Shown here: positions 1 to 8,278 of the stretch, in pieces | How the letters are laid out: each line of letters opens with the position of its first letter | How positions within the stretch are numbered: the stretch's first letter is position 1 | From: Roseburia sp. | GTDB taxonomy: Bacteria; Bacillota; Clostridia; Oscillospirales; Ruminococcaceae | Assembly (NCBI GenBank): GCA_023666265.1 | Contig: JAMPCH010000002.1 | Span: 35,105 to 99,104, forward strand | Reading direction: 5' to 3' | Length of the DNA stretch: 64,000 bases | Translations under genes and position numbers: made by a program | Notes under the pieces: generated by a model | What the model was told of the DNA's origin: nothing | The model's database searches: none | What the model saw: the letters and a program-made list of their open reading frames with translations, nothing else

Positions 1-244
1 CCTTATCGATGAGCCGCTTTAGATAGACCTCACAGGCGTGATACGGTACGCCGCACATCGGAACGCCCGCCCGCGCGGTCAGGGTCAGCTCGAGCACCTT
101 AGAGATATTGACCGCGTCCTCAAAAAACATTTCATAAAAATCGCCGAGCCTAAAAAATATGACATAGCCCTTATACTCCTCGCGTACCTTGAGGTACTGG
201 GCGAGCATCGGGGACATTTTTTCTTCCTTCGCCTTCGCCGCCAT
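1..244 (-). CDS. mutS: DNA mismatch repair protein MutS, N-terminal part only
   Basis: The first 81 codons of MutS; the rest lies beyond the left edge. MutS binds mispaired DNA and starts methyl-independent mismatch repair. Reading from ATG at 244, the protein begins [17 protein letters not shown] and contains the mismatch-recognition segment [11 protein letters not shown], where the Phe-X-Glu pair (F and E of GDFYE) inserts next to the mismatch, followed by the conserved [11 protein letters not shown] stretch. A strong AAAGGAGGGG ribosome binding site lies just upstream. It is the last visible gene of a miaB-ylbF-mutS cluster. Family assignment is firm; nothing can be said about the ATPase part. 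Confidence 0.93.
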   Translation of the reverse strand, partial: MAAKAKEEKMSPMLAQYLKVREEYKGYVIFFRLGDFYEMFFEDAVNISKVLELTLTARAGVPMCGVPYHACEVYLKRLIDK

Positions 245-288
245 TTTTGCCCCTCCTTTCCCGGGAAATTCAATAGACCAATTCGGTA

Positions 289-705
289 TCAGCCACAGCC
301 GCCGCAGGTCGAACAGCTCCCGCTACACCCGCCGCTTTCGCGCGGGTCACAGGTCTCGGGGTCGTCCCCCTCACAACAAAGGGCGATGATCGTATTGACG
401 TCCTCTAAGAGCTGATCAAACGCGGTCTTAACGACGACGAAATTCGCCATATTCGCGTTTTTCATCACGTTCCCATAGCTGTCCTGCATTTCTTTATTGA
501 GCTTTTGGAGCTGTCCCGCGTCCTTCTCCGACTCCGGCTTTTGCATCTCGACCTGCATCAGTCCGCGCTTTCGGTTAAAGTCGTGGATGAGGACCTGTAA
601 CTGTTCGTCGCGGTCGTTCGCCTCCTTCGCCTCTAAATACGCCCGATAGCGCTCGTCCGCTTGGATCGCCTTTCCGAGTTCTCTTGCCGCTTCGATCGCG
701 TTCAT
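289..705 (-). CDS. YlbF/YmcA family protein with cysteine-rich tail
   Basis: Helical protein of 138 residues of the YlbF/YmcA (DUF964) family. In Bacillus, YlbF and YmcA act with YaaT in the Ric complex, which carries iron-sulfur clusters and affects mRNA processing and development. The N-terminal 110 residues are the usual amphipathic helices ([14 protein letters not shown] onward). The last 30 residues hold nine cysteines, ending in [15 protein letters not shown] at 705 is preferred over the upstream TTG at 711 because the AAAGG site sits 8 nt before the ATG but only 2 nt before the TTG. It lies between miaB and mutS. Cluster binding by the tail is inference. Confidence 0.8.
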   Translation of the reverse strand: MNAIEAARELGKAIQADERYRAYLEAKEANDRDEQLQVLIHDFNRKRGLMQVEMQKPESEKDAGQLQKLNKEMQDSYGNVMKNANMANFVVVKTAFDQLLEDVNTIIALCCEGDDPETCDPRESGGCSGSCSTCGGCG

Positions 706-726
706 AATCAATACCTTTCCTTTCTT

Positions 727-770
727 TTTTTATGGAAGGACTGCCGCTCGGCACGCCTTCACAAAAATAA
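727..770. repeat. Dispersed palindromic repeat, copy between ylbF and miaB
   Basis: A T-run followed by ATGGAAGG, a short GC-rich stem, and CGCCTTCACAAAAA. The two ends are inverted copies (GGAAGG / CCTTC). This is one member of a family seen in many intergenic gaps of this window. Confidence 0.55.
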
Positions 771-791
771 TAAAAATTTTTACCTTTCCTC

Positions 792-2231
792 TTATATAAG
801 CTCGCCGACGAGCGCCCAGTTGAGCGCTTTTGTGATCCTTACGTCGACGAAGCGCCCGATCAGCTCGTCGCCGCCCGCGAAATCGACGATGATATTCTGG
901 CGCGACTTCCCCGTGAGGAGCGCGTCGTCCGTCCGCCCCCGCCCGCCGCAAAGGACGCGGAGCGTCCGCCCGACATAGGCACGGTACGCGTCCTCGCCCG
1001 CCTTCCCCTGAACGTCGAGCAGTTCGCGAAACCACTTCCCCTTCTCCTCCTCGGGGATCGGGTCGTCCATCTCCGCCGCCTTCGTCCCCTCGCGCCGACT
1101 GTAAATAAAGGTATAGGCGCTGTCGAAGCGGATCTCCCTCACGAGCACGAGCGTTTCGAGGAAGTCGTCGCGCATCTCGCCGGGGAAGCCGACGATCAGG
1201 TCGGTCGTGAGCTGGAGATCGGGGATCCTCTCCCGCGCATAGGCGACGAGCGACCGATACCGCGCCGTGTCATAGCGGCGGTTCATGAGCTTTAAGACGC
1301 GGTCGCTCCCGCTCTGGACGGGGAGGTGGAGGTGGTGAGAGATATGGCGGCTCTCGGCGATCGTATCGATCAGCTCGCGAGTACAGTCCTTAGGGTGAGA
1401 GGTCATAAAGCTGATCCAAAATTCGCCGTCGAGCGAATCAAGCGAGCGTAAAAGCGCGGAAAAATCCGCCGCTCCGCCCTTCCCATAGGAATTGACGTTC
1501 TGCCCCAAAAGGAGGATCTCTTTATACCCCGCGTCGATCAGCCCGCGAACCTCGGCAACGATCTCGTCCGCCCCGCGCGAGCGCTCTCGCCCGCGCACCA
1601 TCGGAACGACACAGTAGGAGCAGAAATTGTTACAGCCGTACATGATCGGGACGCTCGCCGTAACGCCCCCCGCCCGACGGACGGGAAGCCCCTCGGCGAT
1701 CACGCCGTCGCGTTCCTCGATCCGTAAGACCCGCTTTTTCTTCTCATAGACCGCGTACAGGAGCGCGGGGAACTCATGGAGCGCGTGCGTCCCGAAAATG
1801 AGATCGACAAAGGGAAATTTTTCCCTCATTCGCGCGGCGATATGCGCCTGTTGTACCATACAGCCGCAGACCGCGATCACGAGATCGGGCTTTTTTTCCT
1901 TTAAATGCTTTAACGCGCCGACGTTCCCGAAGACGCGGTTCTCCGCGTTCTCGCGCACCGCGCAGGTATTATAGAGGATCAGGTCGGCGCGCTCGGGCGA
2001 ATCGGTAAAGCCGAATCCCATCTCCGCGAGCATACCGTCGAGCCTCTCCCCGTCGGCGCTGTTCATCTGACAGCCGTAGCTATGAGTATAGGCGAGCGGC
2101 GGGTGGTCAAAGACATGGACGACCGCCCTCACGCGCCGCATAAAAAGCCGCTGTTCCTTTAATTCTTCCTCGCTTACCGTTTCGATCAAATCCGCGCTTC
2201 CTTTCTCCGATAGGCTGACCCTTCGGCTCAT
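792..2231 (-). CDS. miaB: tRNA-2-methylthio-N6-dimethylallyladenosine synthase MiaB
   Basis: Radical-SAM methylthiotransferase that converts i6A37 to ms2i6A37 in tRNAs reading UNN codons. The 479-residue protein has the UPF0004 N-terminal domain with the three conserved cysteines (C54 in SYGCQMNSAD, C90 in NTCAVRENAENR, and the Cys of CGCMVQQ near 124). The radical-SAM motif is C200-X3-C204-X2-C207 (YGCNNFCSYC), and a TRAM RNA-binding domain occupies the last 70 residues. The N-terminus has about 40 extra residues compared with shorter homologues. Own promoter at 2261-2289; a GGAG box lies 13 nt before the start. Confidence 0.96.
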   Translation of the reverse strand: MSRRVSLSEKGSADLIETVSEEELKEQRLFMRRVRAVVHVFDHPPLAYTHSYGCQMNSADGERLDGMLAEMGFGFTDSPERADLILYNTCAVRENAENRVFGNVGALKHLKEKKPDLVIAVCGCMVQQAHIAARMREKFPFVDLIFGTHALHEFPALLYAVYEKKKRVLRIEERDGVIAEGLPVRRAGGVTASVPIMYGCNNFCSYCVVPMVRGRERSRGADEIVAEVRGLIDAGYKEILLLGQNVNSYGKGGAADFSALLRSLDSLDGEFWISFMTSHPKDCTRELIDTIAESRHISHHLHLPVQSGSDRVLKLMNRRYDTARYRSLVAYARERIPDLQLTTDLIVGFPGEMRDDFLETLVLVREIRFDSAYTFIYSRREGTKAAEMDDPIPEEEKGKWFRELLDVQGKAGEDAYRAYVGRTLRVLCGGRGRTDDALLTGKSRQNIIVDFAGGDELIGRFVDVRITKALNWALVGELI

Positions 2232-2260
2232 AAAATATACCGATCTCCATACTCCTTAAC

Positions 2261-2289
2261 AGTATATCATACTTCGGGAAATTTTTCAA
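2261..2289 (-). promoter_or_regulatory. Promoter of miaB-ylbF-mutS
   Basis: On the minus strand TTGAAA (2284-2289), 17-bp spacer, TATACT (2261-2266), about 30 bp before the miaB start. Confidence 0.75.
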
Positions 2290-2302
2290 GTGCCGATCTT
2301 TC

Positions 2303-2339
2303 AAAAAAAATTTCTCCCCGAGCTTTATCGGGGAGAAAT
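2303..2339 (-). terminator. Rho-independent terminator of the small membrane protein gene
   Basis: Minus strand: ATTTCTCCCCG stem, 8-nt loop, CGGGGAGAAAT, then a run of T. Confidence 0.85.
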
Positions 2340-2357
2340 CATGATATGTCCGTCTCA

Positions 2358-2735
2358 TCACGGATAATTGGTAAAGCTGATGTCGAGACCGCCGTCGGGA
2401 TATTTTTGGTTCAGATACTCGCTCGCGGCTTTCCTTTGCGCCACGGAGACGCATAGGCGGTAATATTCGTCGGTGGTGACGATCTCCTCGTCGCCGCTGT
2501 ACGCCGTCGCGGACGCGGTACGTAAAGAGGTCAAATAGCCGTTTTCGTTCAGCTCGTTTTGGATCGAGACGAGCGCCGCGCGATCCAACCCGTCCGCGAC
2601 CTCGCTGTCCAGATCGAAAAAGAAGGAATAGGCGAGAAACGCCAAAACGAGCGCCGCGATCGCGGCAACGGCGATCCCGAGCTTAAGCGATACGCCTTTT
2701 TTTACTTTGAGGGTGATCACATCATTTTTCATCAT
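2358..2735 (-). CDS. Small single-pass membrane protein, unknown function
   Basis: A 125-residue protein not recognised as a named family. Residues 1-17 are polar and basic, about 18-40 form one hydrophobic helix (LGIAVAAIAALVLAFLAYSF), and the remaining 85 residues are polar and probably outside the cell. The start has an AAAGGGG site. It has its own promoter (2796-2824) and terminator (2303-2339), so it is a single-gene unit between miaB and pnp. Confidence 0.7.
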   Translation of the reverse strand: MMKNDVITLKVKKGVSLKLGIAVAAIAALVLAFLAYSFFFDLDSEVADGLDRAALVSIQNELNENGYLTSLRTASATAYSGDEEIVTTDEYYRLCVSVAQRKAASEYLNQKYPDGGLDISFTNYP

Positions 2736-2795
2736 AAGCCCCTTTCCCGCCGTTTCAAAACGAAACCGACGCTATATAACGGATTTTATAAATCC

Positions 2796-2824
2796 AGTAT
2801 ACACCAAAGGCTCGGCTTTGTCAA
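2796..2824 (-). promoter_or_regulatory. Promoter of the small membrane protein gene
   Basis: Minus strand TTGACA (2819-2824), 17-bp spacer, TATACT (2796-2801). Confidence 0.8.
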
Positions 2825-2924
2825 CCCTTCTCCTTGTCCTCGGGGAAAGCGCCGTCTCCTTTTTGGGCGATCCCCCAAAATTTATTATAAAATTTTGTAT
2901 ATCTTTCCCATACGCGATCCGATA

Positions 2925-2961
2925 GATAAAGCTCCCCCGACCTCGTGAGATCGGGGGAGCT
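2925..2961 (-). terminator. Terminator of pnp
   Basis: Minus strand stem AGCTCCCCCGA / TCGGGGGAGCT just after the pnp stop, followed by TTTAT. Confidence 0.8.
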
Positions 2962-2968
2962 ATGGCGT

Positions 2969-5092
2969 TTAACCGTTTCTCTGTGACTTTTTCTTTTCGA
3001 TGTCCGCGAGCGCTTCCTTCCGGGAAAGACCGATCTTCCCCTGACCGTCGATCTTGATGATCTTGACGATGATCTGATCGCCGACGTTGCAGACGTCCTC
3101 GACCTTATCCACGCGGCGGTTCTCAAGCTCGGAGATGTGAACCATACCCTCTTTCCCCGGGGCGAACTCGACGAACGCGCCGAATTCCTTCACGCGGACG
3201 ACCTTCCCCTTATAGATCGCGCCGATCTCGGGGTCGGTAATGATCGACTTGATCGTCTCGACACAGGCGTTCGACTTCTCAAGATCCGAGCCGCAGATAA
3301 AGACGTTCCCGTCCTCGTCGATGTCGATCTTCACCTCAAAGTCGACGCAAAGCTTTTGGATCACCTTACCGCCCGTACCGATGACCTCACGGATCTTCTC
3401 TACCGGTACCTTCATATTGATCATCTTGGGCGCGTACTCGTTGACGGTCGGTCTCGGGGCGGGGATCGCCTTTAACATAACCTCGTCGAGGATCTTAACG
3501 CGCGCCTTATGCGTCTTCTCAAAAGCGTCCTTAATGATCTCGGGGGTCAGCCCGTCGATCTTTAAATCCATCTGGATCGCGGTGATGCCCTTATGCGTAC
3601 CGCCGACCTTAAAGTCCATATCGCCGAAGAAATCCTCCAACCCCTGGATATCCACCATCGTCATCCAGCGATCGTCCTCGGTGATCAGTCCACAGGAGAT
3701 CCCCGCGACGGGCGACTTGATCGGTACGCCCGCGTCCATCAAGGAGAGGGTCGAGCCGCAGATCGAAGCCTGGGACGTAGAGCCGTTCGAGGAAAGCACC
3801 TCGGAGACTAAGCGGATCGCGTAAGGAAATTCCTCGATCGAGGGGAGAACCGGCTCGAGCGCTCTCTGAGCGAGCGCGCCGTGACCGATCTCGCGGCGAC
3901 CGGGTCCGCGGCTCGCCTTGGTCTCGCCGACGGAATAGGCGGGGAAGTTATAGTGGTGCATATACCGCTTGGTGTCCTCGTCGTCTAAGCCGTCGAGCCG
4001 CTGAGAGTCGCTCACGGGACCCAGCGTCGTGACGGTCAGCACCTGCGTTTGTCCTCTTGTGAAAAGCCCCGAGCCGTGAACGCGCGGGAGAAGCCCGACC
4101 TCGGCGGCGAGCGGACGCATATCGTCCATACCGCGACCGTCGACGCGCTTTTGTTCGTCGAGGAGCCAGCGGCGCACGATAAATTTTTGGAGCTTATAGA
4201 TACATTCGTCGATCATCGCGCCCTGTTCGGGGTACTGTTCGTCATATTTCTCGTGGATCTCGTCCTTGATCGGCTGTAAGCGCTCCTCGCGGATATTTTT
4301 ATCGTCGGTATCGAGCGCGAATTTTACCTTATCGGTATATTCGGCGCGGATCGCCTCAAAGAGATCGTGGTCGACCTCCATCGACGGGAAGGAGAATTTC
4401 GGCTTCCCGATCTCGGCGACGATATTCTTGATAAAGGGAATGATCGAGCGGTTGATCTCCTCGTGACCCGCCATGATTGCCTTTAACATCGTGTCGTCGT
4501 CCACCTCGTTCGCGCCCGCCTCGATCATAACGACCTTTTTTTCGCTCGAGGCGACGGTGAGCTGGAGGTCGGACTTGGCGCGTTGTTCGGCGTTCGGCAT
4601 CAGGACGATCTCACCGTCCACCAGACCGACGGAGATCCCGCCGATCGGTCCGTTCCACGGGATGTCGGAGATCGAGACCGCGATCGACGCGCCGATCATC
4701 GATAAGATCTCGGGCTGGGTATCGGGGTCGACGGCGAGGACGGTCATCACGATCGCGACGTCGTTACGCATATCTTTAGGGAAGAGCGGACGCATCGGAC
4801 GGTCGACGACGCGCGAGGTGAGGATCGCCTTTTCGCTCGGTCTCCCCTCTCTTTTAAGATAACCGCCGGGGATCTTACCTACGGCGTAAAGCTTTTCTTC
4901 ATAATCGACCGCGAGCGGGAAAAAGTCGATCCCGTCTCTCGGCTTGGGGCTGGCGGTCGCGTTGACCATCACGACGCTGTCGCCGTAGTGTACCCAACAA
5001 GAGCCGTTCGCGAGACCGCATACCTTCCCCGTTTCGACCATAAGCTCTCTACCCGCGAAGGTCGTTTTAAAGGTCCTGTAATTTTCGAACAT
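2969..5092 (-). CDS. pnp: Polyribonucleotide nucleotidyltransferase (PNPase)
   Basis: Phosphorolytic 3'-5' exoribonuclease of 707 residues, the normal length. Order: RNase PH domain 1 (about 1-230), helical linker, RNase PH domain 2 (about 310-545, with GPGRREIGHGALAQRAL and the SMDAGVPIKSPVAGI region), KH domain (about 555-615, VIGTGGKVIQKL), S1 domain (about 620-690, GAIYKGKVVRVKEFGAFVEF). The start follows GGAAAGG. No promoter is visible directly upstream, so expression probably comes from the rpsO promoter through the rpsO terminator, with a long stem-loop at 5139-5191 in between. Confidence 0.97.
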   Translation of the reverse strand: MFENYRTFKTTFAGRELMVETGKVCGLANGSCWVHYGDSVVMVNATASPKPRDGIDFFPLAVDYEEKLYAVGKIPGGYLKREGRPSEKAILTSRVVDRPMRPLFPKDMRNDVAIVMTVLAVDPDTQPEILSMIGASIAVSISDIPWNGPIGGISVGLVDGEIVLMPNAEQRAKSDLQLTVASSEKKVVMIEAGANEVDDDTMLKAIMAGHEEINRSIIPFIKNIVAEIGKPKFSFPSMEVDHDLFEAIRAEYTDKVKFALDTDDKNIREERLQPIKDEIHEKYDEQYPEQGAMIDECIYKLQKFIVRRWLLDEQKRVDGRGMDDMRPLAAEVGLLPRVHGSGLFTRGQTQVLTVTTLGPVSDSQRLDGLDDEDTKRYMHHYNFPAYSVGETKASRGPGRREIGHGALAQRALEPVLPSIEEFPYAIRLVSEVLSSNGSTSQASICGSTLSLMDAGVPIKSPVAGISCGLITEDDRWMTMVDIQGLEDFFGDMDFKVGGTHKGITAIQMDLKIDGLTPEIIKDAFEKTHKARVKILDEVMLKAIPAPRPTVNEYAPKMINMKVPVEKIREVIGTGGKVIQKLCVDFEVKIDIDEDGNVFICGSDLEKSNACVETIKSIITDPEIGAIYKGKVVRVKEFGAFVEFAPGKEGMVHISELENRRVDKVEDVCNVGDQIIVKIIKIDGQGKIGLSRKEALADIEKKKSQRNG

Positions 5093-5138
5093 TTTTCACT
5101 TTTCCTTTCCAATAAAATCTTTCTTCGGGAGGCACGGG

Positions 5139-5191
5139 CTTAGCAATAAATTCAGTCCAAAAGGCGCTTTCGGACTCAATTTATCGCTAAG
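5139..5191 (-). promoter_or_regulatory. Long stem-loop in the rpsO-pnp intergenic RNA
   Basis: Arms 5139-5158 and 5172-5191 pair over 18 of 20 positions around a 13-nt loop. A second hairpin (9-bp perfect stem, 5197-5219) adjoins it. It sits just upstream of pnp, where E. coli has an RNase III-cleaved stem used for pnp autoregulation; a similar role here is inference. Confidence 0.6.
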
Positions 5192-5224
5192 AGGCTTTGT
5201 GCGCTCCCATAGCGCACAATCGGT

Positions 5225-5256
5225 AAAAAGGGCAGACGCTTTCGCGTTCCGCCCTT
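5225..5256 (-). terminator. Terminator after rpsO
   Basis: Minus strand GGGCGGAACGC, GAAA loop, GCGTCTGCCC, then TTTTT. Read-through would feed pnp. Confidence 0.85.
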
Positions 5257-5269
5257 CCCGTCCGATCGT

Positions 5270-5536
5270 TTACTTACGGATCCCGAGCTTCGCGATGATC
5301 GCGCGGTAGCGTTCGATGTCCTTCTTTTGAAGGTACGCGAGGAGATTCCGACGACGACCTACCATCTTAAAGAGACCCCGTCTCGAATGGTGATCCTTTT
5401 TATGGGTCTTTAAATGTTCGGTGAGGTCGTTGATCCGCTTGGTGAGGATCGCGATCTGGACCTCGGGAGAACCCGTATCGTTCTCGGTCGTGCGGTTCGC
5501 CTCAATGATCGCCTGTTTTTCTTCTTTGAGCATCAT
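5270..5536 (-). CDS. rpsO: 30S ribosomal protein S15
   Basis: Primary 16S rRNA-binding protein of the small-subunit platform. 88 residues, the standard length, with the S15 signature ([40 protein letters not shown]). ATG at 5536 is chosen because AAAGGAG lies 11 nt upstream and a protein starting there matches the family length; a longer upstream reading is not conserved. Promoter at 5661-5689. Confidence 0.97.
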   Translation of the reverse strand: MMLKEEKQAIIEANRTTENDTGSPEVQIAILTKRINDLTEHLKTHKKDHHSRRGLFKMVGRRRNLLAYLQKKDIERYRAIIAKLGIRK

Positions 5537-5660
5537 GGTTTGATACACTCCTTTAATAATATATTTTGCGTTTACATAGCGAGGGGCAGGCAGTGCGTCT
5601 CCTTTGACCCGGAGCATACGCCGCGACGCCAAGTAAGCGTAACCCGTAAAAGGCGTTATT

Positions 5661-5689
5661 ATTATACCACAAAGGCGCGGCTTTGTAAA
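5661..5689 (-). promoter_or_regulatory. Promoter of rpsO(-pnp)
   Basis: Minus strand TTTACA (5684-5689), 17-bp spacer, TATAAT (5661-5666). The transcript would have a leader of about 115 nt, as expected for autoregulated rpsO. Confidence 0.85.
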
Positions 5690-5748
5690 TACTTTTTTTG
5701 GATTTTAAAAAAATTTTTTCCGTATTTCGACGTATTTTTAAAAATCGG

Positions 5749-5777
5749 TTGCAAAACGCGGTAAAATGTGATATAAT
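5749..5777 (+). promoter_or_regulatory. Promoter of corA
   Basis: TTGCAA (5749-5754), 17-bp spacer, TATAAT (5772-5777). The RNA would start near 5784, giving a leader of about 180 nt. Confidence 0.85.
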
Positions 5778-5787
5778 GATAAATATG

Positions 5788-5830
5788 ATTTTTTTGGGAA
5801 GGCGGCGGTGTCCGCTCTTTCCCAAAAAGG
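5788..5830. repeat. Dispersed palindromic repeat in the corA leader
   Basis: TTTTTTTGGGAAGG opens and CTTTCCCAAAAAGG closes a palindrome with a GC-rich centre. Same family as the other intergenic copies; here it forms the 5' end of the corA mRNA. Confidence 0.6.
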
Positions 5831-5873
5831 ATGAAATAAATCGGCTTCCCCGATCACGAAAGGACGGTTTTTT

Positions 5874-6008
5874 ATGACAGCGGACCCCAGCGGGCGAAAA
5901 CGGACGCTATCACCGCGAAGCGCGGCTGTCGTAAGCCGCGTTTCCCAGAAAGGAAACTCATTATGCTTACATTTTATAAAACCGTCGGAAACGGTCTCGA
6001 GGAGCTAG
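5874..6008 (+). CDS. Possible leader peptide overlapping the corA start
   Basis: ATG at 5874 preceded by AAAGGA opens a 44-codon frame (MTADPSGRKRTLSPRSAAVV...) that overlaps the first 46 nt of corA in another frame and stops at TAG 6006-6008. Its 3' part crosses a hairpin (CGCGGCT / AGCCGCG) just before the corA ribosome binding site. Proteobacterial corA and mgtA have regulatory leader ORFs. Whether this one is translated is unproven. Confidence 0.3.
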   Translation: MTADPSGRKRTLSPRSAAVVSRVSQKGNSLCLHFIKPSETVSRS

Positions 6009-6898
6009 CGGAGCTCGAGGCGGGCTGTTGGATCTCGGCGGTCGCGCCGACCGAGGCGGAGATCTCGATGCTCGAGGACGACCTCGGGATCGACCGCGAC
6101 TTTTTACGCTCCGCCCTCGACGAGGAGGAGAGCTCGCGTATCGAGAGCGACGAGGGTCAGACCCTCATCGTACTCGACTATCCTGTCGCGGAAAAAAGCG
6201 ACGGCGACGAACAGACCTTCTCCTACTATACCCTCCCGATGGGGATCATCCTGACCGACAGCTATGTCATCACCGTCAGCCTCAAGGAGAACACGATCAT
6301 CGACGATTTCGCGAAGGGGGTCGTCAAAAGCGTCAAGACCCAGTTTAAGACCCGCTTTATCTTTTGTATCCTCCTTAGGATCGCGGCGAAATACCTCCTG
6401 TTTTTAAAACAGATCGATAAGATCTTTAACTATGTACAAAAACAGCTCCACCGCTCGATGAAGAATAAATCGCTGATCCAGCTCCTCGATCTCGAGAAGT
6501 CGCTCGTTTACTTCTCGACCTCTCTCAAGTCGACGGAGAGCGTCCTCGAGAAGCTCCTACGCGGGCGGATCATTAAGCTTTATGAGGACGACCAAGAGCT
6601 TCTCGAGGACGTCCTCGTCGAGGTAAAACAGGCGATCGAGATGAGTAATATCTACTCAAATATCCTCTCCAACACGATGGACGCCTACGCGAACGTTATC
6701 TCGAACAACCTAAATCAAGTCATGAAGGTCTTAACGGTCATCACGATCGTACTCGAGCTCCCGAACATCGTATTCAGCTTTTATGGGATGAATACGGGCG
6801 ACCTCCCGCTCCCGTATACGGGCTTCGCCGGGGCGCTCGGGATCGTCCTCGCGGTCGCGGCGGGCGTCGTGATCACAAAGAGTAAGTTTTATAAATAA
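5963..6898 (+). CDS. corA: CorA-family magnesium/divalent cation transporter
   Basis: Pentameric Mg2+ channel-transporter of 311 residues. The large acidic N-terminal cytoplasmic domain (1-245) is followed by a long helix and two C-terminal membrane helices (about 247-272 and 283-305). The family signature YGMN follows the first helix (FSFYGMNTGDLPLP) and the protein ends in a basic KSKFYK tail. ATG at 5963 has AGGAAA upstream. Transcribed alone from 5749-5777 and ended by the hairpin at 6910-6942. Confidence 0.94.
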   Translation: MLTFYKTVGNGLEELAELEAGCWISAVAPTEAEISMLEDDLGIDRDFLRSALDEEESSRIESDEGQTLIVLDYPVAEKSDGDEQTFSYYTLPMGIILTDSYVITVSLKENTIIDDFAKGVVKSVKTQFKTRFIFCILLRIAAKYLLFLKQIDKIFNYVQKQLHRSMKNKSLIQLLDLEKSLVYFSTSLKSTESVLEKLLRGRIIKLYEDDQELLEDVLVEVKQAIEMSNIYSNILSNTMDAYANVISNNLNQVMKVLTVITIVLELPNIVFSFYGMNTGDLPLPYTGFAGALGIVLAVAAGVVITKSKFYK

Positions 6899-6909
6899 CG
6901 TGACCAAAT

Positions 6910-6942
6910 AAAAAGCCGTTCCTTCTCGGGAGCGGCTTTTTT
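6910..6942. terminator. Bidirectional terminator between corA and the methyltransferase gene
   Basis: AAAAAGCCG stem with inner TTCC/GGGA pairing, then CGGCTTTTTT; T-runs on both strands serve two convergent genes. Confidence 0.85.
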
Positions 6943-6947
6943 ATGCT

Positions 6948-8066
6948 TCACCCTCTGTATGAGTACAGCCTGCATTGCAACATACCGTTATAGAGCTTGC
7001 GGTTTTTCGCCGCCTTTTCGCCGAAGAGCGCCTCAAACTCCCCGTCCGAGGTGATGACGTAAAGCTCGCTCTCCCCGAGGGGGAGGAGGCGTTCCCCCAT
7101 CGTCCGATAGATCGCGTGCGCCTCCTCGACCTCGCCCATACGCTCGGCGTAAGGGGGATTTGTGATGAGCTTGATTTTTGGGGAAGGCGCGGTAAATTCG
7201 CGGATCGAGCGCCTTTTTACGGCGATGAGCCCTTCGACCCCCGCCTTTCGCGCGTTCTCCTCCGTGAGGGCGACCGCCTCGGGGTCGAGGTCATAGCCAA
7301 AGGCGCGGAAGGAGCAATCCTCCCTCACCGCCGCGCGCGCCTCCTCAAATGCCGCCGCCCAGACCCCCGGGTCGCTCTTACTCCAAGTCTCGGCGACGAA
7401 ACGGCGGTTTAGCCCCGGCGCGATCCGCGCCGCCTTCATCGCCGCCTCGATCAGGATCGTCCCGCTCCCGCAGAAGGGGTCGACGACGGTATCATACTCC
7501 CGTACCCGCGCGAGGTCGACGATCCCCGCCGCGAGCGTCTCTTTGATCGGGGCGGCGTTTGAGCGGGCGCGGTAGCCGCGCTTATGAAGCCCGACCCCCG
7601 AGGTATCGAGCGTGACCGTGATTTGATCCTTCATCAAAAGAAATCGGATCGGGAGGGTCGCGCCCGTCTCGGGAAGGGTCGTGAGCCGATATTTTTCCTG
7701 CATTCTGAGGACGAACGCCTTCTTGAGCGTCCGCTGGATCGCGGGGATACTCGTCAGCGCCGAGTTCAGGGAATTTCCCTTCACGATATGAAGCTTTTCG
7801 TCCTTCGCGGCGTACTCCTCGATCGGGATCGCCCGCGCTCCCTCAAAAAGCTCGTCAAAGCTCCCCGCGCGGAAAGAGCCGAGGACGATCCCGATCCGCT
7901 CCGCGACGGAGGAGGTAATATTCGCCCGCGCGACGACCGCCTCGTCGCCGCTGAAATCCACGCGCCCGTCCCTTACCTCGATCCCTTCGCCGCCCGCCCG
8001 TTTCAGCTCAAAGGCGAGCGTTTTTTCCAGTCCGAAGTGACAGGGCGCGGTAAGCCGATCGATCAT
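6948..8066 (-). CDS. THUMP-domain class I SAM-dependent RNA methyltransferase (RlmL/YpsC family)
   Basis: 372 residues. An N-terminal ferredoxin-like and THUMP RNA-binding region (1-about 155) precedes a Rossmann methyltransferase domain with DPFCGSGTILIEAA (motif I, about 193-206) and the N6/N2-methyltransferase signature NPPYAERMG (about 306). This is the YpsC/RlmL-N type that methylates a guanine of 23S rRNA; the exact target is inference. Transcribed from 8208-8236 through a leader of about 130 nt. Confidence 0.88.
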   Translation of the reverse strand: MIDRLTAPCHFGLEKTLAFELKRAGGEGIEVRDGRVDFSGDEAVVARANITSSVAERIGIVLGSFRAGSFDELFEGARAIPIEEYAAKDEKLHIVKGNSLNSALTSIPAIQRTLKKAFVLRMQEKYRLTTLPETGATLPIRFLLMKDQITVTLDTSGVGLHKRGYRARSNAAPIKETLAAGIVDLARVREYDTVVDPFCGSGTILIEAAMKAARIAPGLNRRFVAETWSKSDPGVWAAAFEEARAAVREDCSFRAFGYDLDPEAVALTEENARKAGVEGLIAVKRRSIREFTAPSPKIKLITNPPYAERMGEVEEAHAIYRTMGERLLPLGESELYVITSDGEFEALFGEKAAKNRKLYNGMLQCRLYSYRG

Positions 8067-8084
8067 TTTCCCGTCCCTTCCCGC

Positions 8085-8205
8085 GATGTTGTCAATACTT
8101 AAAAGAAGGCTAATAAAGGAATAAGCTGCTTACCCTGTTCCAAAGCGTAGCAGCTTATACACAAAAAGTCGGGAGCGGTTACCCTTGCGACCACTCTTGA
8201 CTATT
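8085..8205 (-). promoter_or_regulatory. Folded leader of the RNA methyltransferase mRNA
   Basis: The leader contains a perfect 10-bp stem (ATAAGCTGCT / AGCAGCTTAT) around an 18-nt loop and a weaker 5' hairpin (GAGTGGT / ACCGCTC). It matches no riboswitch class I recognise. Confidence 0.35.
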
Positions 8206-8207
8206 TT

Positions 8208-8236
8208 ATAATACCATAAGCCGCGATTTTTGTCAA
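8208..8236 (-). promoter_or_regulatory. Promoter of the RNA methyltransferase gene
   Basis: Minus strand TTGACA (8231-8236), 17-bp spacer, TATTAT (8208-8213). Confidence 0.85.
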
Positions 8237-8278
8237 GCCAAAATGATTTGATCTCGCCGTTTTTTGCGCCTTCACTAA

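Noticed and set aside
5784..5962. M-box (Mg2+) riboswitch in the corA leader
   Set aside because: The conserved M-box strings are not present; hairpins come from the dispersed repeat and a local stem.
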